Positions 16,619 to 23,095 of a stretch of DNA of 64,000 bases are shown here, in pieces. Numbering within the stretch: the stretch's first letter is position 1; each line of letters starts with the position of its first letter. The position numbers and the translations under genes are program-made. The stretch is taken from NCBI GenBank assembly GCA_910587815.1, contig CAJUNK010000012.1:16596-80595 (forward strand), read 5' to 3'. The notes below the pieces were generated by a model. That model was not told the origin of the DNA. It did not search any database and was given only the letters and a program-made list of their open reading frames with translations. The stretch comes from Candidatus Gastranaerophilales bacterium (GTDB lineage: Bacteria > Cyanobacteriota > Vampirovibrionia > Gastranaerophilales > Gastranaerophilaceae).

Positions 16619-16722
16619 GCCGTTTTCGTTATTTGTTTTACTGGCGGAATGCGTGAGCCGGTGCTGCGTAAGCCGGTGGTAAAATCACTACGGCAAACAA
16701 AGCACTACGGCTGCAAAACGGC
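16619..16722. repeat. Triple-nested hairpin, copy 1 of the GCCGGTG/CACTACGGC family
   Basis: Three inverted repeats nest inside one another: outer GCCGTTTT (16619-16626) with AAAACGGC (16715-16722), middle GCCGGTGCT (16657-16665) with AGCACTACGGC (16701-16711), inner GCCGGTG (16672-16678) with CACTACGGC (16686-16694). It fills the gap upstream of the 279-aa gene. Related units lie at 17947 and 18257. Confidence 0.8.
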
Positions 16723-16758
16723 AAAAAATCCTTCCCGCCTGTTGCGCGTCAAACTTGT

Positions 16759-17013
16759 TTATTTTATTGCAATTTCTGCAAGTAAATCTTGAAAAGCTTC
16801 AAAACTTTTCTTTTTAGCATTTCGCCATTTTTCGCTGTGGGGTTGCCTTCTTGGAATAGGATTTGCAGGCATCGCAGTTTTACGGGCCACTAGACAACAA
16901 TTAAAAGCATCTGCCCAATCTTCGTTGTCTCGTTCTTCCTCCATAAGGAGTTGACCATAATCAATTCCCCAACTAAAAATTTTGAATGCTTCACTAATGC
17001 TTAATTCTGGCAT
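16759..17013 (-). CDS. Small phage hypothetical protein
   Basis: 84 residues: MPELSISEAFKIFSWGIDYG, acidic centre, basic Pro/Arg segment (NPIPRRQPHSEKWRNAKKKS). Its ATG overlaps the stop of the upstream 55-aa frame (TAATG). No recognised function. Confidence 0.5.
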   Translation of the reverse strand: MPELSISEAFKIFSWGIDYGQLLMEEERDNEDWADAFNCCLVARKTAMPANPIPRRQPHSEKWRNAKKKSFEAFQDLLAEIAIK

Positions 17014-17180
17014 TAAAATCCCTCCTGTATCGCTAAAAGCTGCGCTTCTGCATATTCTGCTGCAAGTTCCGCTTCTGCAACCGGGTCAAAAAACTCTGTA
17101 TCCTTGGGAGGTTCAGTATAATATCTTTCAAGTGCATTGTTAAATTCCACAGAACCCCAATTATATCCTGTTATTGGCAT
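17013..17180 (-). CDS. Small acidic phage protein (55 aa)
   Basis: The frame starts MPITGYNWGSVEFNNALERY and ends in an Ala/Glu-rich helix (DPVAEAELAAEYAEAQLLAI). Its start overlaps the YopX-like gene end by 10 bases and its stop overlaps the next ATG, so it is a coupled gene despite its size. Function unknown. Confidence 0.6.
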   Translation of the reverse strand: MPITGYNWGSVEFNNALERYYTEPPKDTEFFDPVAEAELAAEYAEAQLLAIQEGF

Positions 17181-17626
17181 TCGGCATTCTCCAATAATTC
17201 AGGGTTTTCGTGGATGTTGCCAATGATTTCGTAATCATTCATAATTAAACTGCCCATAGAAAAACAGTTTAATTTATTTCCTTGATTTGCCAATTTAAAC
17301 CTATTATCCAACCTTCTAACTTCTCCATTTATTAAGTAATCTTTCCAATTTTCCTTGCAAAAATTATAATTTTTCAAATCTCGTTTACTTATTAAGCCTA
17401 AACCCCCAAATATGGGAACAAAACTACACAAATATCTAACATCATTAATATAGTTTAAAGCCTTAACAATATCCCCCTCATAAATCAGCTTGCCATTTTT
17501 GTCTTTTAAGCCTGTAGATTGTATTAATCTTGAATAATCAAGATTTGTATAATAGCAATCTGTCAAAGGAAAATATTGCATTCTGTTATCAATATCATAA
17601 TATCTAAACTTAAATCTCGCTTGCAT
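17171..17626 (-). CDS. YopX-family phage protein
   Basis: 151 residues. The YopX signature is present: QSTGLKDKNGKLIYEGDIVK in the first half and MNDYEIIGNIHENPELLE at the end. YopX proteins are common in temperate phages of low-GC hosts; their biochemical role is unknown. The start has a perfect AAAGGAGG six bases upstream and overlaps the upstream gene by 17 bases. Confidence 0.8.
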   Translation of the reverse strand: MQARFKFRYYDIDNRMQYFPLTDCYYTNLDYSRLIQSTGLKDKNGKLIYEGDIVKALNYINDVRYLCSFVPIFGGLGLISKRDLKNYNFCKENWKDYLINGEVRRLDNRFKLANQGNKLNCFSMGSLIMNDYEIIGNIHENPELLENAECQ

Positions 17627-17924
17627 TTTCCTCCTTTAAAAGTTTTAGCATCTCTAAACGTTCGATTTCATTGATTGCAATGACCGCCCTGGTATAATGT
17701 TTATACAATGGATCAGACTTACCGCTCATATATCTTCGCAGTTTATTATCTATTTCCCTTAATTCATAGAAGATAAGCGGCATCCTCTTTTTATCAACTG
17801 CGGGGAATAATTCCACACTTTTACATTTTTTTGTTTTTCTTTTCTTTGGTGTGTCAACATCAAGAAATGGCGAAACACTGCGCGGTACACCCATTGATGG
17901 AATGGTTTGTGTTTGTTGTAACAT
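17610..17924 (-). CDS. Phage hypothetical protein
   Basis: 104 residues from the ATG at 17924, preferred because AGAAAGGAT lies upstream; an earlier in-frame ATG at 17963 would run through that site and into the hairpin. Features: low-complexity start (MLQQTQTIPSMGVPRSVS), a basic patch (TPKKRKTKKCKSVELF) and helices containing a YELREIDNKLRRYMSG segment. Possibly nucleic-acid binding; function unknown. Confidence 0.5.
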   Translation of the reverse strand: MLQQTQTIPSMGVPRSVSPFLDVDTPKKRKTKKCKSVELFPAVDKKRMPLIFYELREIDNKLRRYMSGKSDPLYKHYTRAVIAINEIERLEMLKLLKEENASEI

Positions 17925-17946
17925 ATATAAATCCTTTCTATGCGAA

Positions 17947-17995
17947 GCCGGTGTAAAAATCAAAATGATGAATTTTGATTTTGAAACACTACGGC
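17947..17995. repeat. Nested hairpin, copy 2 of the GCCGGTG/CACTACGGC family
   Basis: Outer GCCGGTGT (17947-17954) pairs with ACACTACGGC (17986-17995, two-base bulge). The loop holds a second inverted repeat, AAAATCAAAAT with ATTTTGATTTT around a short GATGA turn. It lies just upstream of the leftward gene at 17924. Confidence 0.75.
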
Positions 17996-18089
17996 AGACA
18001 AAAGTACTATGACATGCGTAAATAATTTTTAAAAAATGGGGGATAACCCCCCGGTTGCATTGTATTTTGAGAACTAATAATGAAACTTT

Positions 18090-18121
18090 AAAAAAAGCCC
18101 GGCAAAAGGTTATAAACCGGG
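18090..18121 (-). terminator. Rho-independent terminator (leftward)
   Basis: Read leftwards, CCCGG ... CCGGG forms a stem with a 14-base loop, followed by CTTTTTTT. It separates the transcript of the 18364 gene from the early operon that begins near 17924. Confidence 0.7.
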
Positions 18122-18256
18122 ACTACTCTAACTCAAAAAAGGGTGAAATTTGGGTCAAAATCTTTAAAGTGTGCCCTTTGCTTTTATAAAAAAGAATAAC
18201 CAGAAAACTACTACTAACATAGAACAAAAGGCACGTTTTAAACATTTTGCTTTGGT

Positions 18257-18318
18257 TATAGAGGGTTGCGCAAGCCGGTGATAAAATCACTACGGCTACG
18301 CAGGTACCGCCCTCTATA
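18257..18318. repeat. Nested hairpin, copy 3 of the GCCGGTG/CACTACGGC family
   Basis: Outer TATAGAGGG (18257-18265) pairs with CCCTCTATA (18310-18318). Inside it GCCGGTGAT (18274-18282) pairs with ATCACTACGGC (18286-18296). As in copies 1 and 2, the family hairpin sits within another palindrome. A 76-aa leftward frame running through it is not believed to be a gene. Confidence 0.8.
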
Positions 18319-18363
18319 ACGCGGGAAGGGCTCATACGTCCCCCTACGCCCATTTGGAAATTA

Positions 18364-18783
18364 TTATTTTAGTTCCTCAATACTGAAAATTAGTCCCTCG
18401 CAATATAATTCGTCTCCTTCATAGATATTAAATTTTGCCATATCTTTAATATCCAAACTTTCAAATGACCAAGCAGCATCCCAACATTTATCACTCCAAA
18501 GTGCTCTAATTTTTTTAGCGTTTGTGATTTTTTCAAGAAAATAAGGGCATTCTTCATTATCACATTCGTTTACCAATAAACCGTTTTTATCAAAAACAAT
18601 GTCACCACCCTCATACATATCTAATTCATCATATATTGCACCCCTTAATTCAATTAAATCATCCGATTGTCCAAATACAACTACAAGGCCGCTTTCTTTT
18701 GCCTCATTTTCTTCATCTTTTGTAATTTCCTTGCCATATTGTCTACCATTAAGCTTTTTTGCTAATTCTTCTTTTGTAATCAT
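18364..18783 (-). CDS. Acidic phage protein of unknown function
   Basis: 139 residues from the ATG at 18783, which has AGGAGG at ideal spacing. Sequence: MITKEELAKKLNGRQYGKEI, acidic middle (ELDMYEGGDIVFDKNGLL), CDNEECPYFLEK, and IRALWSDKCWDAAWSFESLD. Its composition recalls small cytosolic phage 'hypothetical' proteins; no motif assigned. It is preceded by a strong hairpin (18800-18851) and a tRNA-like element, and followed by the nested hairpin and a terminator, so it may be a short separate transcript. Confidence 0.6.
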   Translation of the reverse strand: MITKEELAKKLNGRQYGKEITKDEENEAKESGLVVVFGQSDDLIELRGAIYDELDMYEGGDIVFDKNGLLVNECDNEECPYFLEKITNAKKIRALWSDKCWDAAWSFESLDIKDMAKFNIYEGDELYCEGLIFSIEELK

Positions 18784-18799
18784 TAAGAGCCTCCTTCCT

Positions 18800-18851
18800 A
18801 AAATCCTTAATCCAACCGTCAAGGATTATTTGACAGTTGGGTAAAGATTTT
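18800..18851 (-). promoter_or_regulatory. Leader hairpin next to the Shine-Dalgarno
   Basis: AAAATC/GATTTT, CCAAC/GTTGG and GTCAA/TTGAC pair in order with single-base interruptions around a 7-base loop. In the leftward RNA the stem ends only a few bases before GGAAGGAGG of the 18364 gene, so the fold could protect or modulate that ribosome-binding site. Confidence 0.55.
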
Positions 18852-18858
18852 AAATTTG

Positions 18859-18943
18859 TGCCACAAGGTGGATTTGAACCACCATCCCAAAATCTTCGTT
18901 TGGTGTCCGGACTAAAATGCTCTCTCCGTTGAGCTATTGTGGC
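18859..18943 (-). tRNA. tRNA-like element, anticodon not assignable
   Basis: 85 nt. Acceptor GCCACAA/TTGTGGC, D-stem GCTC/GAGC and T-arm GGTGG-TTCAAAT-CCACC are perfect and correctly spaced. The central 34 nt do not form a normal anticodon stem: the only good stem, CCAAA/TTTGG, has loop CGAAGAT without U33. The element therefore looks like a tRNA with a disturbed or expanded anticodon arm. It may be a decaying phage tRNA or a tRNA mimic. Confidence 0.5.
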
Positions 18944-18971
18944 TTAATCCCCGTCTTTCCGGGGTGTCAGG

Positions 18972-19088
18972 TTATTTTATTAATGTGTCGTGAACCATTG
19001 ACACGTGCCGATTCGCCAAAGCAGGGCGGCTACCCACCTCCTTGTCTTTCCAAGTGTCATTTAAATCTTTTTGAACTCTCTGCGGCAT
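18972..19088 (-). CDS. Possible small phage protein (38 aa)
   Basis: The frame begins MPQRVQKDLNDTWKDKEVGS with AAGGGGG upstream and ends just before the tRNA-like element. Basic and polar, no membrane segment. The ribosome-binding site supports it, but there is no other evidence. Confidence 0.4.
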   Translation of the reverse strand: MPQRVQKDLNDTWKDKEVGSRPALANRHVSMVHDTLIK

Positions 19089-19309
19089 ATATCCCCCTTT
19101 TTAAGCCCTTGATACGGACTGTCGACAGGTTGGTTCATTCCTGCCCGTCAGGCTCGGGGAGCTCGTCTTACGGTATGAAATTGTCAATGTGCATTCTTTT
19201 GTTGAACAACAAATACTTGACCATACTAAACATGCCATGATACATGTGTTTTAGCGTAGCTGCTTCGCCACATTTTGTAGGAAAACTACGCTTAGAAAGG
19301 AAGCAGGCT

Positions 19310-19426
19310 ATGGCTAAAAACACACGGTGTCGCAGCGCGGTCACTGGTAAGTTTGTTAAACAGTCTTACGCTGATAAGCATCCAAAGACAACCGTCAAGG
19401 AAACTGTCAAGAAAAAGACCAAATAA
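19310..19426 (+). CDS. Small basic phage protein (38 aa)
   Basis: Starts MAKNTRCRSAVTGKFVKQSY and continues with KHPKTTVKET and a Lys-rich end. This 'TGKFV...KHPxTTV' pattern is widespread in phages and mobile elements of low-GC hosts. The start is fixed by AGAAAGGAAGC upstream; a longer frame from 19244 runs through an AGCGTAG/CTACGCT hairpin (19253-19292) and is unlikely. A strong terminator follows, so this is a stand-alone transcript. Role unknown. Confidence 0.75.
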   Translation: MAKNTRCRSAVTGKFVKQSYADKHPKTTVKETVKKKTK

Positions 19427-19438
19427 CAAACTTTGGGG

Positions 19439-19468
19439 AGAGGTTAGATTTCTCTAACCTCTTTTTTA
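19439..19468 (+). terminator. Rho-independent terminator
   Basis: AGAGGTTAGA pairs with TCTAACCTCT around a 4-base loop, followed by TTTTT. It closes the single-gene transcript of the 38-aa basic protein. Confidence 0.9.
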
Positions 19469-19597
19469 AATCAAATATTTGTTTGTCAATGTACAAGCAC
19501 AACAAATACCAGTAGTAAACGGTTCTTTTACTCTGTATATTGTTGAATTTTAATTAGATTGTGTTTAAGTTAAAATTGATAAACCAAGGAAAAGAGG

Positions 19598-19738
19598 CTA
19601 TGCGGCTTCTTTATCCTCTTGGCGGCTTAGATAGTCGGTAATTATCTTGGCGGCAAGCGCCGTCATCGATAATCCCTCAGATGAAGCCAATGTTTTAAAG
19701 GCTCTCTTTATATTTGGTAGTAATCTGATGTGTAACAT
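19598..19738 (-). CDS. Ribbon-helix-helix (Arc/CopG-type) protein (46 aa)
   Basis: A short frame MLHIRLLPNIKRAFKTLASS-EGLSMTALAAKIITDYL with an acidic tail. The pattern beta-strand (LHIRLLP), helix, Gly turn, helix matches Arc/MetJ-type dimeric DNA binders. It is divergent from the 19769 gene across 30 bp and near the immunity region, so it could be a Cro/Arc-like regulator or act on its own promoter. Confidence 0.65.
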   Translation of the reverse strand: MLHIRLLPNIKRAFKTLASSEGLSMTALAAKIITDYLSRQEDKEAA

Positions 19739-19768
19739 TTATATAATTCCTTATGAAAGGTGGTAATA

Positions 19769-20026
19769 TTGCTTGATTTAATCAAAGAGATTCTTGAAAA
19801 AATTGAAGTGGGTTCAACAGTATATTTTGATGAGTTCAAAATCTCTCACTGGGAACATGCGTATCAAATTTATCCTGAACATAATGCTATTGTACTTTTT
19901 GCTAATACTTCCGATTCTCAAACAATGGGTGATATTATTATTAATATTAATACATTGAGAGTTGTCAGAGTGATAAGTAAACAAAGCCTTATGGATGTGA
20001 TTGAGGTTAATTTTGAGGATACTTGA
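19769..20026 (+). CDS. Small phage protein of unknown function
   Basis: 85 residues from a TTG at 19769 placed 6-7 bases after GAAAGGTGG; a GTG at 19760 is too close to that site. Acidic, strands and helices, no motif (GSTVYFDEFKISHWEHAYQI; LRVVRVISKQSLMDVIEVNF). It is divergent from the ribbon-helix-helix gene and convergent with the 50-aa frame at 20007. Confidence 0.5.
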   Translation: MLDLIKEILEKIEVGSTVYFDEFKISHWEHAYQIYPEHNAIVLFANTSDSQTMGDIIININTLRVVRVISKQSLMDVIEVNFEDT

Positions 20027-20159
20027 AACGAAGAGTTTTTCTAATTCCTTTTTCGGTTGTGAATTCGGCTTCAAAAAGGAATTGAGGTTCAGTAACTTTT
20101 CCTTCCTTCTCAAGTGATTCTTGAATAATTTTAAAAAAATTAAATTTTTCCTTTTCCAT
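20007..20159 (-). CDS. Small protein divergent from the repressor (50 aa)
   Basis: The frame reads MEKEKFNFFKIIQESLEKEG and ends in FEAEFTTEKGIRKTLRFKYP. It starts just left of the repressor operator region, in the position of a Cro-type or early gene, with AAAGGAACT upstream. It overlaps the end of the 19769 gene on the other strand by 20 bases. No helix-turn-helix is clear. Confidence 0.45.
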   Translation of the reverse strand: MEKEKFNFFKIIQESLEKEGKVTEPQFLFEAEFTTEKGIRKTLRFKYPQN

Positions 20160-20177
20160 AATTAGTTCCTTTTTTTG

Positions 20178-20243
20178 TATCAGAATGATATAAATATATC
20201 AGAATGTAGAAAATATGTCAATAAAAATTAGAATAATATTCTA
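20178..20243. promoter_or_regulatory. Candidate repressor operator region
   Basis: Between the divergent 50-aa gene and the repressor lie two direct copies of TATCAGAATG (20178-20187 and 20197-20206, 19 bp apart) and a perfect 15-bp palindrome TAGAATAATATTCTA (20229-20243). The palindrome half AGAAT also occurs in the direct repeats, suggesting a shared operator core for the LexA-like repressor. Confidence 0.55.
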
Positions 20244-20267
20244 CAAAATATAGAAAATAAGTAAAAC

Positions 20268-20885
20268 ATGAAATATGACACGCTTTTTAATACTTTACAA
20301 AACTTAATGAAATTCAAGCCAAAGGTTTCGGATATTGCAAACATATTGGGAGTTTCTAATAAAGCTCTTTATGCAAGAGCACAAAGGAATGTTGGATTCT
20401 CTGATGATGAAATACAAAAAATAGAAGAATTTTATGCAGTTGATTTAACTGGTGGGATAAATATTGATTGTATAGAAATTGATTATTACCCTGAAGTTTT
20501 TGGTAGTTGTGGTGCCGGGGTTTTTGTACCTTCTGAAATTAAAGAAAAAATGTTCGTGCCTAAAAATTCTTTTATGAGTTTTTCACCTGTGAAACACTAT
20601 TCGGTGATTAATGCAATAGGTGAGAGCATGTTGCCTTTTATCCATGATAAGGATAAATTAATTGTAGAACACTTTGAAGATGAACAGATAAAAGACAATA
20701 AAATATATGTTTTTTGCTATAACGATGAAATTTTTGTTAAGCGCTTAATTAAAAATGTGAAAGAGCTTATTATAAAATCTGATAACCCTGACCCAATGTA
20801 TCGACCTATCATTATTGAAAAAGAGGAAATGAATGAAGTCAGGATTATTGGGCAGATTGTGGGAATTGTGCGGGAAGTGAGATAG
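20268..20885 (+). CDS. LexA/CI-like phage repressor with S24 autoprotease domain
   Basis: 205 residues. N-terminal DNA-binding part: VSDIANILGVSNKALYARAQ is a helix-turn-helix. C-terminal S24 peptidase part: cleavage-site region SCGAGVFVP near residue 80, catalytic Ser about 119 in AIGESMLPFI and catalytic Lys about 158 in DEIFVKRL, with the normal Ser-Lys spacing. It should maintain lysogeny and self-cleave when RecA is activated, so the phage should be SOS-inducible. Two TM2 genes and a lipoprotein gene follow in the same direction. Confidence 0.9.
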   Translation: MKYDTLFNTLQNLMKFKPKVSDIANILGVSNKALYARAQRNVGFSDDEIQKIEEFYAVDLTGGINIDCIEIDYYPEVFGSCGAGVFVPSEIKEKMFVPKNSFMSFSPVKHYSVINAIGESMLPFIHDKDKLIVEHFEDEQIKDNKIYVFCYNDEIFVKRLIKNVKELIIKSDNPDPMYRPIIIEKEEMNEVRIIGQIVGIVREVR

Positions 20886-20893
20886 GGATTAAT

Positions 20894-21226
20894 ATGTTTT
20901 GCCAAAAATGTGGAAAAGAATTAAGTGATGATGCGCAATTTTGCCAGTTTTGCGGGGTAAATTTGAAAAATGTGCCGGGAACCAAAGATTTAAAGATAAT
21001 GTTTTTGCTTTGGTTGTTTTTAGGTGGTTTTGGTGCGCATAGATTTTATCTAGGCAATATAAGACAAGGTGTGATGTTTCTTATTTTAAATCTTATAGCA
21101 ACGTTTTGGTATGGTATAACATCAGGTTTTGCTCCTGAAATAATGTTTTTAGGTTATATTTTCTTGTTCGTAGTATTGTTGATTGATTTGGTGACAATTT
21201 TTAATGAAAAAGCTGATAAACTGTAA
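20894..21226 (+). CDS. TM2-domain protein with zinc ribbon
   Basis: 110 residues, 8 bp after the repressor. An N-terminal zinc ribbon (MFCQKCGKELSDDAQFCQFC) is followed by a TM2 domain: two membrane helices around the GGFGAHRFYLGNIRQGVMFL motif. TM2 proteins are integral membrane proteins of unclear biochemical role. Position behind the repressor suggests expression in the lysogen. See the paralogues at 21241 and 28216. Confidence 0.85.
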   Translation: MFCQKCGKELSDDAQFCQFCGVNLKNVPGTKDLKIMFLLWLFLGGFGAHRFYLGNIRQGVMFLILNLIATFWYGITSGFAPEIMFLGYIFLFVVLLIDLVTIFNEKADKL

Positions 21227-21240
21227 AGATTGGAGGTATA

Positions 21241-21567
21241 ATGTTTTGTTCTAATTGCGGAAAAGAGATTGATAATAAGGCGGTTGTATGTGTTCATTGT
21301 GGCTGTGCCACTCAAAATATGCAAGCCGTCAGAGCCGAAAAGCCAAAATCAACATTTGTCGCGCTCATATTATGCGTATTTTTGGGAATGATTGGTGTGC
21401 ATGATTTTTATTTAAAAAGAAATGGTATCGCAATCACAAAGCTTTTAATTTTAATATTTTTAGGCTGGCTCTATGTCGGTTTAATTATAAATTTTGCTTG
21501 GTGTATTCTTGATTTCTTTATAATTCTTATGGGTGGCTTTGACGCACAGCAGGAAAGCGAAAGCTAA
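21241..21567 (+). CDS. TM2-domain protein with zinc ribbon (second copy)
   Basis: 108 residues, 14 bp after the first copy with GGAGG upstream. Zinc ribbon MFCSNCGKEIDNKAVVCVHC then the TM2 core LGMIGVHDFYLKRNGIAITK with a second helix ending FIILMGGFD. Its DFYL variant resembles the 28216 protein more than its neighbour (RFYL), so it is not a simple tandem copy. Likely a lysogenic-conversion membrane protein. Confidence 0.85.
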   Translation: MFCSNCGKEIDNKAVVCVHCGCATQNMQAVRAEKPKSTFVALILCVFLGMIGVHDFYLKRNGIAITKLLILIFLGWLYVGLIINFAWCILDFFIILMGGFDAQQESES

Positions 21568-21594
21568 GAAATTAAAAAAGAAAGATGTTATAAA

Positions 21595-21948
21595 ATGAAA
21601 AAGATTTTAGTTTGTTTAATTATTCCCATTTGCGCTTTAATATGTAGCGGTTGTGTTGAGGATAGCAAATATCCATCAGGTCAATTTGGCTGTGATGCTT
21701 ATTTAACTAGCCTTCATAAAATTGCTAACACTCCGCAAGATTTAATTGAGACACATCTGGCTACTGGCGTAATAAATGGAATTGATGAAAATGAAAAATA
21801 CTATGTGGTTATTATAAACCCTGCTTTGTGGTCGCAGGCTTCGGCGGAACAAAGAATTTTAATCAGATGTTCTGTGACTGAAACTGCCTATGCAAAAGGC
21901 AAAATTGGGGGAATTATTGACCCTATAAGGAATGAAAGGCTGTATTAA
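21595..21948 (+). CDS. Prophage lipoprotein
   Basis: 117 residues. Lys-rich start, hydrophobic segment and lipobox LICSGC at about residue 20 give a lipoprotein anchored by Cys after signal peptidase II cleavage. The mature part (VINGIDENEKYYVVIINPAL; QRILIRCSVTETAYAKGKIG) has no known domain. Last gene of the repressor operon before a strong terminator. A surface lipoprotein expressed in the lysogen could act in superinfection exclusion, but this is inference from position. Confidence 0.7.
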   Translation: MKKILVCLIIPICALICSGCVEDSKYPSGQFGCDAYLTSLHKIANTPQDLIETHLATGVINGIDENEKYYVVIINPALWSQASAEQRILIRCSVTETAYAKGKIGGIIDPIRNERLY

Positions 21949-21968
21949 TTAAAATATTGAGCTAATAA

Positions 21969-21992
21969 GGCGGCATTTAGCCGCCCTTTTTT
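21969..21992 (+). terminator. Rho-independent terminator of the repressor operon
   Basis: GGCGGC-ATTTA-GCCGCC followed by CTTTTTT. It ends the rightward repressor-TM2-TM2-lipoprotein transcript; the leftward 51-aa gene also ends here. Confidence 0.92.
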
Positions 21993-22146
21993 ATTCCTTC
22001 AAAACCTTTTCTTTTGGAATTTCATAATCCATTACCCACTTAATAAACAATTTTGTAAAATTGCCGCAGTGGTTCCGGATTTTAATAATCTTTTCCTTTG
22101 CGTTTTCATCTTTGATTTTGAATGTGATTTCAAGTGGTTTTGTCAT
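21991..22146 (-). CDS. Small basic phage protein (51 aa)
   Basis: The frame begins MTKPLEITFKIKDENAKEKI and ends WVMDYEIPKEKVLKE, with GAAAGGATGAAGAACT upstream of the ATG. The beta-strand start followed by helices could be a small DNA-binding fold. It stands alone and leftward between the immunity and late regions. Confidence 0.55.
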   Translation of the reverse strand: MTKPLEITFKIKDENAKEKIIKIRNHCGNFTKLFIKWVMDYEIPKEKVLKE

Positions 22147-22478
22147 AGTTCTTCATCCTTTCGCTTTCCTTAAAGTCTGACAGGGCTTTATTTACCATTA
22201 AAAAAGACGACAATTCTGCCGTCTTTAAACTTTATGTGATTTTAATATAAAAAATTTAATATTTCTTTGGGGCGACATATAAGTTACCTTTCGTTTAACA
22301 GATAAACAAACTACCCCATAAATTCAGCGTTACTAAATTAAACTGGCAGGATAATAAATAAAATAAAAATGATTATCAATATTCTTACATAATTTTGTTA
22401 CAAATTTTAGCGAAAATATGATTTGTCTATTCACCACTTGGGCTATTTAATCAGTAGACTTTAGTTTATAATCATAAT
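22147..22478. other. Non-coding gap with a bidirectional terminator-like hairpin
   Basis: No gene seen. AAAGACG (22203-22209) pairs with CGTCTTT (22220-22226), with T-runs on either strand, so it could stop transcripts from both sides. The rest (22230-22478) is AT-rich and probably holds the promoter of the secreted-protein gene at 22479; no clear -35/-10 pair was found. Confidence 0.5.
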
Positions 22479-22874
22479 GTGCGAAAATTATTTTTTATTG
22501 TATTCATATTTTTAACTATAAATTGTGCCCATTGTGCACAACATCAATATTCTGAAAAAACTTATCAGGAACATTGGTGCAAGGCACGTGGCGGACAATT
22601 AGAATACCGGTTAAGTGATAAAACCCGTGTGGATTGCTTGACGGATAAATATGCTGTAGAGTTTGATTTTGCAAATAAATGGCATGAGTGCATCGGTCAA
22701 GCTCTTTATTACGGCCAAAAAACAAAACGTACCCCGGCCTGTGTTTTAATTATGGAAAATGGTGAAAAAGATATTAAATATCTAAGACGTTTACGGTACA
22801 CTGTTTACAATAAAAAGAAAATTCCTGAATTTAAAACTTTTACAATAAAACCTGAGCAAATAATATCTTTTTAA
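22479..22874 (+). CDS. Secreted PD-(D/E)XK-like protein
   Basis: 131 residues from a GTG start. Residues 1-19 are a signal peptide (KLFFIVFIFLTINCAHC). The mature part contains TRVDCLTDKYAVEFDFANKW followed by HECIGQALYYGQKT and ACVLIMENGEK. D ... E-x-D ... K/W ... GQALYY resembles a conserved family of small exported proteins with a restriction-endonuclease-like core. A nuclease role is inference; the catalytic D, E and a Lys are present. It stands alone upstream of the packaging genes and may be another lysogenic-conversion gene. Confidence 0.6.
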   Translation: MRKLFFIVFIFLTINCAHCAQHQYSEKTYQEHWCKARGGQLEYRLSDKTRVDCLTDKYAVEFDFANKWHECIGQALYYGQKTKRTPACVLIMENGEKDIKYLRRLRYTVYNKKKIPEFKTFTIKPEQIISF

Positions 22875-23043
22875 ATATTAGCTCAAAGTATCATGTTTTT
22901 TATTTTCAATTTGTTAGAATATTTTTGTAGGCTAACAACCTTGCCGCTGTCCATAGTAAGGGCATTCTTAAATTCCGTGAAATAATCGGGGGATGAGCTG
23001 AATTGGATGGGATAAAACCCAAAGGCGGATGTTAGCTTTTTGC

Positions 23044-23067
23044 ACCCTTTTTTCAGGGTTTTATTTT
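23044..23067 (+). terminator. Possible rho-independent terminator
   Basis: ACCCT-TTTTTC-AGGGT followed by TTTATTTT, between the secreted-protein gene and the late operon. The stem is short. A leftward frame covering 22883-23143 is not convincing as a gene. Confidence 0.5.
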
Positions 23068-23095
23068 GCTGTCTTAAATTTATGGAGGATTTCTG

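Noticed and set aside
18123..18353. 76-residue leftward frame
   Set aside because: It runs through the third nested hairpin and ends next to a terminator; no ribosome-binding site. A 40-residue hydrophobic sub-frame from 18245 also lacks one.
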